Source of the DNA: Nonomuraea muscovyensis
Lineage (GTDB): Bacteria > Actinomycetota > Actinomycetes > Streptosporangiales > Streptosporangiaceae
Direction of reading: 5' to 3'
Assembly: GCF_014207745.1 (NCBI RefSeq)
Contig: NZ_JACHJB010000001.1
Location: forward strand, 1,860,001 to 1,924,000
Length of the DNA stretch: 64,000 nucleotides
The position numbers and the translations under genes are program-made. The stretch's first letter is position 1. Every line of letters starts with the position of its first letter. Under the pieces are notes generated by a model, which saw only the letters and a program-made list of their open reading frames with translations, had not been told where the DNA came from and did no database searches. Shown here piece by piece: positions 50,125-58,645 of the stretch.

Positions 50125-51375
50125 ATGACCTACGACATCGCGATCATCGGCGGCGGTATCGGCGGACTCTGTCTCGCCCAGGGGTTGCGCAGGGCGGGCC
50201 GCACCGTCACCGTCTACGAGCGTGACCGCACGCCAGCCGACCGGCTTCAGGGCTACCGCGTGCACATCGACCCGCAGGGCGCCCGTGCGCTGCACGACTG
50301 CCTGCCGCCCCGCCTGTGGCGGGCGTTCCTCGACACGACCGGCAGGGGCGGCCAGGACTTCGGCTTCCTCACCGAACGGCTGGAGCTGCTCACCCTGCTC
50401 GAAACGCGTCCCGCGGCCGATCCGGCCGACGACCACCATTCGGTCAGCCGCATCACGCTCCGGCAGGTGCTGCTGTCCGGTCTTGAGGACACCGTGCGGT
50501 TCGGCAGCACGTTCGAGCGCTACGAGCGGCGGCCGGACGGGCGGACCGAGCTGTTCTTCGCCGACGGCTCCAGCGCCACGGCCGACGTCGTGGTCGCCGC
50601 CGACGGCGGCAACTCCCGGGTGCGCCGGCAGTACCTGCCGCACGCCGAGCGCGTCGACACCGGCATCACCACCGTGGCCGGCAAGTTCCCGCTGACCGCC
50701 GAGACGAGGAGGCTCGTCTCTCCGCGCCTCACGGCCGGCCCGAACAGCGTCATCCCGCCGGCCGGCATGGGCATGTTCTGCGCTCCCCACGACGTGGACG
50801 GCCGCACCCCCGTGGCCGGCATCGGGGTGACGGAGCAGGCGGGCGCGCTCATGGACAACACCGCCGGCTACGTCCTGTGGGCGGTCGGCGCCGCGGAGGG
50901 CCGCTTCCCCAGCGACGTCTCCGACATGACGGGCGAACAGCTCAAGGCCACGGTGGCGCGGATGATCGGGTCATGGCATCCCGACCTGCGCGAGCTGGTC
51001 GCCAGGAGTGACCCCGAGTCGGTCTCGCTGCTGCCGATCCGCACCTCGGTCCCGATCGAGCCATGGCAGCCCACCGCCGTCACCCTGATCGGCGACGCCA
51101 TCCACAGCATGACGCCGATGCGCGGCATCGGCGCCAACATCGCGCTGCGCGACGCCCGCCTGCTCAGCGGGGCGCTCACCAGCGGTCTCGACCCGATCAC
51201 CGCCATCTCCCGGTACGAGGCCGAGATGCGGCGGTACGGCTTCGCCGCCGTGCGCGACTCGCTGCAGGCGGCCCACCAGTTCGTCGGCGGCAACCGGTTG
51301 GCCAGGACCGGATTCAAGACGTTCCTGCGCGCCACGCGGCGCTTCCCCTCGCTCAAGGCCAGGGCCTTCGCCTAG
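50125..51375 (+). CDS. FAD-dependent monooxygenase (PHBH-type)
   Basis: A 416-aa group A flavin monooxygenase: Rossmann GGGIGG (9-14), VVVAADGGNSRVR for the DG motif, and GDAIHSMTPMRGIGANIALRDA for the GD motif. Such enzymes hydroxylate aromatics or inactivate antibiotics such as tetracyclines and rifamycins. It lacks a ribosome binding site, and the predicted transcript starts at the ATG. Controlled by the divergent TetR repressor. Confidence 0.9.
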   Translation: MTYDIAIIGGGIGGLCLAQGLRRAGRTVTVYERDRTPADRLQGYRVHIDPQGARALHDCLPPRLWRAFLDTTGRGGQDFGFLTERLELLTLLETRPAADPADDHHSVSRITLRQVLLSGLEDTVRFGSTFERYERRPDGRTELFFADGSSATADVVVAADGGNSRVRRQYLPHAERVDTGITTVAGKFPLTAETRRLVSPRLTAGPNSVIPPAGMGMFCAPHDVDGRTPVAGIGVTEQAGALMDNTAGYVLWAVGAAEGRFPSDVSDMTGEQLKATVARMIGSWHPDLRELVARSDPESVSLLPIRTSVPIEPWQPTAVTLIGDAIHSMTPMRGIGANIALRDARLLSGALTSGLDPITAISRYEAEMRRYGFAAVRDSLQAAHQFVGGNRLARTGFKTFLRATRRFPSLKARAFA

Positions 51376-51428
51376 CCCCCGCGGGCGCTCCGGCTGACGT
51401 CGTGGGGTGAAAGATCGCCCGGACGGGC

Positions 51429-51923
51429 TCACGGACGCGCCTCCCAGCGGGCCGATCGCCGGTAGGCGACCAGCAGCACGACCGCGACCAGCGGCTGCAG
51501 GACGTCGGTGGGGATGGTCCAGACGTTGTTCGGGGCGGTGTTGCCGTGCGCCACCCACTGCATCACGTGCCCGATGGCGTCGCCCCAGTAGAGGACGGCC
51601 GTCGCGATGACGGCGGCGGTCATGAACGACCCGCGGTTCCAGATGCTGAGGAAGCCGATGAGGCCGACCGCGATGTCCGCCCAGCCCACCTCCCACTGGA
51701 ACGGGCTGTGCGCGAACCCGATGCTGTCCGCCACCTCCGGCGCGTACGGGCCGATGTGCGACAGCCCGCCGATGATGGACAGCATCCCGCCCCCGGCCAC
51801 GAACCACAGCAGCGCCAGCTCCACCACGCGGCGGCGGGTGCGTCGCTCGGGCGCGCGGTCGACGAGCGGGTGCAGCAGCGCCCCGGCCACCAGCACCAGG
51901 AAGGTGACCACGAAGAAGCCCAT
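51429..51923 (-). CDS. hypothetical membrane protein, four segments
   Basis: A 164-aa protein with four hydrophobic helices (VVTFLVLVAGALLHPLV, LALLWFVAGGGMLSIIGGLS, WADIAVGLIGFLSIW, LQPLVAVVLLVAY) and conserved-looking loops (QWEVGWAD, WGDAIGHVMQW). Similar proteins occur widely in actinomycetes; function unknown. Convergent with the monooxygenase gene. Confidence 0.75.
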   Translation of the reverse strand: MGFFVVTFLVLVAGALLHPLVDRAPERRTRRRVVELALLWFVAGGGMLSIIGGLSHIGPYAPEVADSIGFAHSPFQWEVGWADIAVGLIGFLSIWNRGSFMTAAVIATAVLYWGDAIGHVMQWVAHGNTAPNNVWTIPTDVLQPLVAVVLLVAYRRSARWEARP

Positions 51924-51987
51924 GGCCGCACCCTAGGAACGGTTCGCCCGATCACGGCGGACCCCCGCCGGTGTGTCCCCCGGCGGG

Positions 51988-52872
51988 TCAGGGGCGCAGC
52001 TCGTGGAACAGGGCGAGCCGGTCGTGGTGGTAGGCGAGGGCGTCGTCGTCGTGGGTGTCGCCCCTGCTCACGGCCTTGCGGAAGTACGCGCACTCGCGGC
52101 GGATCTTGTGCCGGACGAGCTGGGCCGTCGTCTCGTCGTCCAGCTCACCGGCCGTCCCGCCGGCCTCGTGGTAGGCGGCCGCGAACTCCTTGGCCGGGCC
52201 GGGTTCGTAGTCGGCCCATTCGGCCGCGGCGGCCGCCAGCTCCACCTCCGGGGCGCCCGTGAACACCTCGTCCCAGTCGAGCACCGCGACAGGTGTGCCG
52301 TGCCGGAACAGGACGTTGCCGGTGTGGTAGTCGCCGTGCAGCGGGTGGCGCCTCGGGTGGGCGACGTGGAAGGCCGCCAGCCAGCGGTCCAGCTCCGGGT
52401 CGGCGAGTTCGGGGGCGTCGGCGGGCGGCTCGCCGTACAGGCCGGTCTCCTGGAACGCGGGCCGCGGGCGAACCGGCGGACGCAGGCCGGCCAGCGCGCG
52501 GTGCAGACGGGCGAGCAGCCGGGCACCTCCCACCAGCTCGGCGGCGGTGGGTTCATCGGCCGCCGAGCCCGCCACGTACGGCCACACCGACACCGACCGG
52601 TCGCCCACCCGGACGAGCGTCGCACCGGCGGGGGTGGGCAGCGGCGCCACGGCCTCCGGCACCGCGCGGGCGGCGTGGGCGGCGATGGCGTGGCACCACT
52701 CGGCCTGCGCCGGGTCGTGCCCCGCCGGGCCGATCCTGACCACGTACTCGCCCAGCCGGTAGGCGGCCGACTCCTCGCCCCCGCGCAGCCGTTCCGCCCG
52801 GCCTGAAAGGCCCCACACCTCGGTCACGACCCGCACCGCCGCCTCGGTGAGCGGCTCCTCCTCCTCGATCAC
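51988..52872 (-). CDS. aminoglycoside phosphotransferase-family kinase
   Basis: A 294-aa APH/choline kinase-family protein: GGEESAAYRLGEYVVRIGP for the nucleotide loop and lysine-equivalent region, catalytic loop HPLHGDYHTGNVLF and metal site VAVLDWDEVFTG. The substrate is unknown; most such genes are not resistance genes. GTG start at 52872. Divergent from the desaturase gene. Confidence 0.83.
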   Translation of the reverse strand: MIEEEEPLTEAAVRVVTEVWGLSGRAERLRGGEESAAYRLGEYVVRIGPAGHDPAQAEWCHAIAAHAARAVPEAVAPLPTPAGATLVRVGDRSVSVWPYVAGSAADEPTAAELVGGARLLARLHRALAGLRPPVRPRPAFQETGLYGEPPADAPELADPELDRWLAAFHVAHPRRHPLHGDYHTGNVLFRHGTPVAVLDWDEVFTGAPEVELAAAAAEWADYEPGPAKEFAAAYHEAGGTAGELDDETTAQLVRHKIRRECAYFRKAVSRGDTHDDDALAYHHDRLALFHELRP

Positions 52873-52980
52873 CTCTGCAGGGTAGCGACCCGTCCGCGGC
52901 CCATTGCCGTGGCGTGCTACCGCGGGCGGGGAGAATGCGCCAGGGTTGGGGGGAAACCGCACCGCAACGAGAGGAGACCA

Positions 52981-53997
52981 GTGGCAGAGCCCGTCACGCT
53001 GGAGGCCCGAGGCAGCGACTTCGCCCGGCTGGCCAGGAAGATCAACGACGCCGGTCTGCTGAACCGGCGCCCCGTCTACTACGCGGTTCGGCTGAGCCTG
53101 GTCCTGGCGGCCTACGCCGGCTGCTGGGCGCTCTTCTGGTGGGTCGGCGACTCGTGGCTCCAGGTCCTCGTGGCCGTGCCACTGGCCGTGATCTTCGCCC
53201 AGATCGGGTTCCTGGCCCATGACCTCGGCCACCGGCAGGTCTTCCGCACCCGCCGGCCGAGCGACGTGGTAGGACTCCTGATCGGCAACCTCGGTGTGGG
53301 CCTCGGCTGGGGCTGGTGGAACACCAAGCACAACCGCCACCACGCCAACCCCAACCACGAGGACCACGACCCCGACGTGTCCCCCGCGGTGATCGTCTGG
53401 TCCACCGAGCAGGCCGCGCGCAGCCAGGGCCTGCCCAGGTTCGTCGCCAGGTGGCAGGCGTTCCTGTTCTTCCCGCTGCTCACGCTGGAGGCCTGGCACC
53501 TGCACATCGCCAGCTTCCGGGCGCTCGCCGACCCGACGACGAAGCGCCGTCCCGTGGAGGGGGCGCTGCTGGTGGCGCACTTCGCGCTCTACCTCGGTGC
53601 GATCTTCGCCGTGCTGTCACCCGGCAAGGCCCTGGTGTTCCTGCTGGTGCACCAGGGCCTGTTCGGCGTCTACCTGGGGTCCACGTTCGCGCCCAACCAC
53701 AAGGGCATGCCGATCCTGACCAAGGACGACAAGCTCGACTTCCTGCGCAAGCAGGTGCTGACCTCGCGCAACGTGCGGGGCGGGCTGTTCACCGACGTCC
53801 TGCTCGGCCAGCTCAACTACCAGATCGAGCACCACCTGTTCCCGAACATGCCGGCGCCCAACCTGCGGCACGCCCAGCCGATCGTCCAGCAGTACTGCGA
53901 GGAGATCGGGGTCAGCTACCTGGAGACAGGACTGATCGACTCGTACGGCCAGGCGCTGCGGCACCTGCACGAGGTGGGTGCGGCGCTGCGGACCTGA
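52981..53997 (+). CDS. membrane fatty acid desaturase
   Basis: A 338-aa di-iron desaturase with the three histidine boxes HDLGH (80-84), HNRHH (117-121) and QIEHH (near 290); the glutamine in the last box is typical of front-end/acyl-lipid types. Four membrane segments are visible. The GTG at 52981 has GAGAGGA seven bases upstream. Confidence 0.9.
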   Translation: MAEPVTLEARGSDFARLARKINDAGLLNRRPVYYAVRLSLVLAAYAGCWALFWWVGDSWLQVLVAVPLAVIFAQIGFLAHDLGHRQVFRTRRPSDVVGLLIGNLGVGLGWGWWNTKHNRHHANPNHEDHDPDVSPAVIVWSTEQAARSQGLPRFVARWQAFLFFPLLTLEAWHLHIASFRALADPTTKRRPVEGALLVAHFALYLGAIFAVLSPGKALVFLLVHQGLFGVYLGSTFAPNHKGMPILTKDDKLDFLRKQVLTSRNVRGGLFTDVLLGQLNYQIEHHLFPNMPAPNLRHAQPIVQQYCEEIGVSYLETGLIDSYGQALRHLHEVGAALRT

Positions 53998-54010
53998 CGG
54001 GCGGCGGCGC

Positions 54011-54223
54011 TCAGCTCTGGGTGAGCCGCCGCCGCAACTCGTCGCGGCGGCGTTCCAGCTCGTTGATCAACTGCTCCTGCTCGTCGGCCATCGCGATCAT
54101 CGCGCCGATCTCGATCGGGTCGGTGGCGCCGATGTCACCGATCTGCTCGCGGACCTCCTTGTTCTGGGCCCGCAACCTGGCCAGATCCTCTTCGACCTGT
54201 CGCAGTTCGTCGTCTGTGCTCAT
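54011..54223 (-). CDS. small coiled-coil protein
   Basis: A 70-aa highly charged helical protein with heptad pattern (VEEDLARLRAQNKEVREQI, LINELERRRDELRRRL). No function known. Lies between the desaturase and histidine kinase genes on the opposite strand. Confidence 0.7.
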   Translation of the reverse strand: MSTDDELRQVEEDLARLRAQNKEVREQIGDIGATDPIEIGAMIAMADEQEQLINELERRRDELRRRLTQS

Positions 54224-54280
54224 GCCCGGCCTCTACCCACGAGGGGCCGGGCCGCACCAGGGGCCGGGCACAATGGGCGC

Positions 54281-55414
54281 ATGCGCAGGTTGCCGGCCAC
54301 CACGGTCGTCTCGTTCGCGATGGTCGTCATCGTGCTGGCCGGCACGGTCGTCGCCTCGCTGCTGGAGCAGGACCGGACGCCCAACGTCCTCGACGTCGTC
54401 CTGCCACTGGTGGCGGCGGGCGGCGCGCTGCTCCGCGAGCGCTATCCCCTGGCGGCGCTGATCACCGTGGTGGCGGCGGTCGACGTCTACTACCGGTTCG
54501 CGGGATACGACGGACCGCTGATCGTCCTGTCGTTCCTCGCCCTCTACACCGCCGCCGACAAGGGCCACCTGGTCGCCGCCATCGCGACCGGCGGCGTCTC
54601 GGTGCTGGCCATGGCCATCGGCGAGACCGGCGGGGTCCGGCACGTGGACGACAGCATGTTCCTGGCCATCACCGGCTGGGTCGTGGCCTGCATCGCGTTC
54701 GGCGGCGTCACCCGCAACCGCCGCGCCTACCTCCAGGAGGCCGAACGCCGCGCGCACGACGCCGAGCACACCAAGGAGGAGGAGGCCAGGCGGCGGGCGA
54801 GCGAGGAACGGCTGCGCATCGCCCGGGAGCTGCACGACGTGATCGGGCACAACATCTCGATGATCAACGTCCAGGCCGCCGCCGCGCTGCACGGCCTGCA
54901 GAGACGGCCCGAGAAGGCCGAGGCGGCCCTGCGCACCATCAAGGACACGAGCAAGGAGACGCTGCGCGAGCTGCGCACCACGCTCGGCGTGCTGCGGCAG
55001 GTGGACGAGGACGCGCCGACCGCGCCCACCGACAGCCTGGCCCGGATCGACGCGCTGGTGGCCGCGAGCGGCCTGCGGGTGACGACCGAGTTGTCCGGCT
55101 CGCTCGACGAGGTGCCGGTGGAGGTCGATCTGGCGGCGGCCCGCATCATCCGCGAGGCGCTGACGAACGTCTCGCGGCACTCCGGCACCGCCGAGGCTAC
55201 GCTGAGCGTCAGCAGTAAGTCCGGACATATCGTGATCCAGGTGGAGGATGACGGCCCCGGAGCGACCTACGCCGAAGGCAGCGGCTACGGGGTGCGCGGC
55301 ATGCGCGAGCGGGCCGCCGCGCTCGGCGGCACGCTGGAGGCGGGTCCCCGCCCCGAGGGCGGCTTCCGCGTCGTGGCCGACCTCCCCCTGCGCCCCCCGG
55401 CAGACCCCAAGTGA
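54281..55414 (+). CDS. NarL-type sensor histidine kinase
   Basis: A 377-aa kinase: membrane segments within residues 8-140, HisKA_3 with H185 in RIARELHDVIGHNIS, ATPase domain N-box EALTNVSRHS, DDGPGA and YGVRGMRERA. No extracellular sensor domain. The response regulator starts 10 bp after its stop, and cydAB follows both, so a redox or respiratory signal is plausible. Confidence 0.9.
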   Translation: MRRLPATTVVSFAMVVIVLAGTVVASLLEQDRTPNVLDVVLPLVAAGGALLRERYPLAALITVVAAVDVYYRFAGYDGPLIVLSFLALYTAADKGHLVAAIATGGVSVLAMAIGETGGVRHVDDSMFLAITGWVVACIAFGGVTRNRRAYLQEAERRAHDAEHTKEEEARRRASEERLRIARELHDVIGHNISMINVQAAAALHGLQRRPEKAEAALRTIKDTSKETLRELRTTLGVLRQVDEDAPTAPTDSLARIDALVAASGLRVTTELSGSLDEVPVEVDLAAARIIREALTNVSRHSGTAEATLSVSSKSGHIVIQVEDDGPGATYAEGSGYGVRGMRERAAALGGTLEAGPRPEGGFRVVADLPLRPPADPK

Positions 55415-55424
55415 TCGGAGTCCG

Positions 55425-56093
55425 ATGATCCGCGTACTGCTCGCCGACGACCAGACCCTCGTCCGTGCCGGGTTCCGGTCCATCCTGAGCGACGAGGACG
55501 ACATCGAGGTGGTGGCCGAGGCCGCCAACGGCGAGCAGGCCGTGGCCAGGGCCCGCGAGCTGCGCCCCGACGTGGTGCTCATGGACATCCGCATGCCCGA
55601 GCTGGACGGCCTGGAGGCGACCCGCCGGATCGTCGCCGACCCCCGGCTCGACGGCGTCAGGGTGATCATCCTGACCACGTTCGACCTCGACGACTACGTG
55701 TACGGCGCGCTGCGCTCCGGCGCCGGCGGCTTCCTCGTCAAGGACACCGAGCCGGCCGAGCTGATCCACGCCGTCAGGGTCGTGGCCAGGGGCGACGCGC
55801 TGATCGCGCCGTCGATCACCCGCCGGCTGATCGCGGAGTTCGCCGGCCGGGTCAAGCGGCCGGAGCCGGGCCCAGAGCTCAACTCCCTGACCGAGCGCGA
55901 GCGGGAGGTCATGGCGCTCGTCGCGAGCGGCCTGTCCAACGACGAGATCGCCGCGCGGCTGGTGCTCAGCCCGGCCACGGCCAAGACGCACGTCAGCCGC
56001 ATCATGACCAAGCTCGGCGCCCGCGACCGGGCGCAGCTCGTGGTGTTCGCCTACGAGGCCGGCATGATCACCCCGGGCTGGCTCACCTCCTGA
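55425..56093 (+). CDS. LuxR/NarL-type response regulator
   Basis: A 222-aa regulator: DD pair (8-9), D54 in VLMDIRMPELDG, ILTTFD and FLVKD, then LuxR helix-turn-helix (LTEREREVMALVASGLSNDE, LSPATAKTHVSRIMTKL). Partner of the kinase just upstream; 107 bp before cydA. Confidence 0.9.
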   Translation: MIRVLLADDQTLVRAGFRSILSDEDDIEVVAEAANGEQAVARARELRPDVVLMDIRMPELDGLEATRRIVADPRLDGVRVIILTTFDLDDYVYGALRSGAGGFLVKDTEPAELIHAVRVVARGDALIAPSITRRLIAEFAGRVKRPEPGPELNSLTEREREVMALVASGLSNDEIAARLVLSPATAKTHVSRIMTKLGARDRAQLVVFAYEAGMITPGWLTS

Positions 56094-56109
56094 TACACCC
56101 GGGGTTGTA

Positions 56110-56170
56110 CGCGGGGCGGCCCTGGTACGCCGGAGGTGTACGCCAGGTACCCGCCCCGGGCTGACGCGGC
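56110..56170. promoter_or_regulatory. inverted and direct repeats upstream of cydA
   Basis: The region carries two GTACGC-type direct repeats (about 56107 and 56138) and imperfect inverted arms CCTGG/CCAGG flanking them (about 56121-56148). It could be the response regulator's binding site or a terminator hairpin of the kinase-regulator message. Confidence 0.35.
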
Positions 56171-56200
56171 CCGGCGAGCCGTACCCGGATGCTCTCTGGC

Positions 56201-57451
56201 ATGGAAACCGTGGACCTCGCCCGCCTGCAGTTCGCGCTCACCGCAGGGGCGCACTTCCTGTTCGTCGCGCTGACCCTGGGACTCGCGACGCTGGTGGCCG
56301 TCATCCAGACCTGGGCGACGATCACCGGCAGCCCCGTGCACGAGCGGATGACGAGGTTCTGGGGCCAGCTCTACATCATCAACTACGCCATGGGCATCGT
56401 CACCGGGCTCGTGATGGAGTTCCAGCTCGGGCTGTCGTGGAGCGGGCTGACCGAGTACGCGGGCAATCTGTTCGGCGCCGCGCTGGCGATGGAGACGCTG
56501 GTGGCGTTCTTCGTCGAGTCCACCTTCCTCGGCCTGTGGATCTTCGGCTGGAACAAGCTGAACCGGTGGGCGCACCTGGCGCTGATCTGGGTGGTCGTGC
56601 TGACGGCCTACGCGTCGGCGTTCTGGATCCTCATCTCCAACGGCTTCCTGCAGAACCCCGTCGGGTACGCGCTGGAGGGCGACCGGCTGCGGATGACCGA
56701 CTTCGGCGCGCTGGTGGCCAACCCCACCGCCCAGGTCGCCATCTTCCACGTGCTCGGCGGCGCGATGGTCGTGGGCGGGATCTTCATGGCCGGGGTGAGC
56801 GCCTACCACCTGCGCAGGCGCACCGCCGAGCAGGACTTCTTCCGCAAGTCGCTGCGCGTCGGGATCGCGGTGGCGCTGCCCGCGACGCTGTTCACGGCGA
56901 CGTTCGGCGGCCTCGGCTTCCAGACGCTGCAGCCCGCCAAGTCGGCCGCGTGGACGAACGACGCCGAGGGGCTGGCCGCGGCCCAGGCGGAGATGGTCGC
57001 CGCGCACGGACCCGGCGACTACCTGCCGCCGGTCGAGTGGGTGCAGGCCGGCGGGATGACCATGATGCTGGCCTTCGCGGTGCTGTTCTTCTTCTCCGGG
57101 GCGAGCTTCCTGCTCATGCTGTTCCGGCCGCTGGTGCAGGGGTTCCGGCTGTGGCACCGGCTGCTGACCGCGATGATCCCGCTGCCGTTCGTCGCCATGA
57201 TCGCCGGGTGGATCTTCCGCGAGATGGGCCGCCAGCCCTGGGCCGTGTACGGCCTGCTGACGACGGCCGAGGCAATGTCGCCGGTCTCCGCCGGCCAGGT
57301 GCGGTTCTCGCTGGCCGCGTTCGTGACGGTGTTCGCCGTGCTCATCGTGATCAACTACTGGCTGCTGGCCAGGACCGCCCGCCGCGGCCCCGACGCCGTG
57401 GCGCTGGGCGACCGCCCGCTCGACGCCCCCTCCCCCGCCCTGACCTTCTGA
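56201..57451 (+). CDS. cydA: cytochrome bd-type quinol oxidase subunit I
   Basis: A 416-aa CydA with about nine membrane segments. Heme ligand H18 in GAHFLFVALT, the QLYIINYAMGIVTGLVMEFQ region, FWILISNGFLQNPVG, and the GRQPW motif are present. The long Q-loop of proteobacterial enzymes is short, as in actinobacteria. Reduces O2 to water with quinol at high affinity without pumping protons. cydB follows 10 bp downstream. Confidence 0.92.
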   Translation: METVDLARLQFALTAGAHFLFVALTLGLATLVAVIQTWATITGSPVHERMTRFWGQLYIINYAMGIVTGLVMEFQLGLSWSGLTEYAGNLFGAALAMETLVAFFVESTFLGLWIFGWNKLNRWAHLALIWVVVLTAYASAFWILISNGFLQNPVGYALEGDRLRMTDFGALVANPTAQVAIFHVLGGAMVVGGIFMAGVSAYHLRRRTAEQDFFRKSLRVGIAVALPATLFTATFGGLGFQTLQPAKSAAWTNDAEGLAAAQAEMVAAHGPGDYLPPVEWVQAGGMTMMLAFAVLFFFSGASFLLMLFRPLVQGFRLWHRLLTAMIPLPFVAMIAGWIFREMGRQPWAVYGLLTTAEAMSPVSAGQVRFSLAAFVTVFAVLIVINYWLLARTARRGPDAVALGDRPLDAPSPALTF

Positions 57452-57461
57452 GGAGCCCGTC

Positions 57462-58202
57462 ATGGAGATCTTCATCCTGGCCTTCTTCGCGATCGGCTAC
57501 CTCGTGCTGGCCGGGGCCGACATCGGGGTCGGCATGCTGCTGCCGTACCTCGGCCGCTCCGGGGGCGAGCGGCGCGAGGTCATCGCCGCCATCGCGCCGT
57601 TCTTCCTCGGCAACGAGGTGTGGCTGGTCGCCACCGCCGGGGTGCTCGCAGGGATGTTCCCCGAGCTGGAGTCCGAGCTGCTGCACGGCAACTACGCGCT
57701 GGTCGTCTGCCTGCTGGTGGCGTGGGTGGTGCGCGACATGGGGCTGTGGCTGCGCGGACGCCTGCCGGGCGCCCGCTGGCGGCTGTGCTGGGACGGCGCC
57801 GTCGTCGCCGGGAGCTGGGGGCTCGCGCTGAGCTGGGGCGCCCTGCTGAGCCACGTGCTGCTCGGCCTCGGCGGGCCGGCCGCCGTGCTGCCCGCGCTGG
57901 TGCCGGCCGCGCTGTTCGCCGTGCACGGGCTGGCCTTCGCCACGCTGCGGCTGCGCGGCGAGCTGCGCCGGCGGGCGGCCGTGCTGTCCGGCGGCGCCGG
58001 CGAGGGCCGCACCTATGCCCTCACGGCCGGCGCGCTCGTGGTGATCGGCGTGCTGGCCGGGGCGCGGCTGCCGCTCACGGCGGGGTCCACGGCGTCGTTC
58101 CTGGCGCCGGTGATCCTCGCGCTGATCCCGCTGCTGGTCGCCTCCCAGGCGTGGGTGTGGTGGACGTTCCGGCACCGCGTGACCGGCCCGTCGTACCTGT
58201 GA
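57462..58202 (+). CDS. cydB: cytochrome bd-type quinol oxidase subunit II, short form
   Basis: A 246-aa CydB-like protein: FFAIGYLVLAGADIGVGMLL and APFFLGNEVWLVATAGVLAGMFPE match the family start. It is about 100 residues shorter than usual CydB, with around six membrane segments. GAGG precedes its ATG, which is 10 bp after cydA. No cydCD assembly genes follow. Confidence 0.87.
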   Translation: MEIFILAFFAIGYLVLAGADIGVGMLLPYLGRSGGERREVIAAIAPFFLGNEVWLVATAGVLAGMFPELESELLHGNYALVVCLLVAWVVRDMGLWLRGRLPGARWRLCWDGAVVAGSWGLALSWGALLSHVLLGLGGPAAVLPALVPAALFAVHGLAFATLRLRGELRRRAAVLSGGAGEGRTYALTAGALVVIGVLAGARLPLTAGSTASFLAPVILALIPLLVASQAWVWWTFRHRVTGPSYL

Positions 58203-58248
58203 GGCCGGCACGGGAATGCCGGGCGGCCGCGCGCGTGCTGTGACCGGC

Positions 58249-58641
58249 ATGACGGTACGTGAGCTACGGCTGGTCGTGACGGCCGAGGACTACGAGCAAG
58301 CGCTGGCCTTCTACCGCGACACCCTAGGCCTGCCCCAGCGGGCCGCGTTCGCCTCCGAGGGCGGCCGGGTGACGATCCTGGAGGCGGGCCGGGCCACCCT
58401 GGAGATCACCGACCCGCCCCACGCGGCCTTCATCGACGAGGTCGAGGTGGGCCGCAGAGTGGCGGGCCACATCCGGGTGGCCTTCGAGGTGGACGACTCC
58501 ACGGAGGCGACGGCCCGGCTGGCCGGGGCCGGGGCGACGGTGGTGGCCGAGCCGACGCGCACCCCGTGGAACTCGCTCAACTCCCGCCTGGAGGGCCCGG
58601 CCGGGCTCCAGCTCACCCTCTTCGAGGAACTGGGCGACTGA
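58249..58641 (+). CDS. VOC/glyoxalase-family protein
   Basis: A 130-aa vicinal oxygen chelate protein with the paired beta-alpha-beta-beta-beta pattern: LRLVVTAEDYEQALAFYRDT, LEITDPP and GPAGLQLTLFEEL. The metal glutamate in TLFE is present. Substrate unknown. Convergent with the GH13 gene, 4 bp apart. Confidence 0.82.
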   Translation: MTVRELRLVVTAEDYEQALAFYRDTLGLPQRAAFASEGGRVTILEAGRATLEITDPPHAAFIDEVEVGRRVAGHIRVAFEVDDSTEATARLAGAGATVVAEPTRTPWNSLNSRLEGPAGLQLTLFEELGD

Positions 58642-58645
58642 GGCC

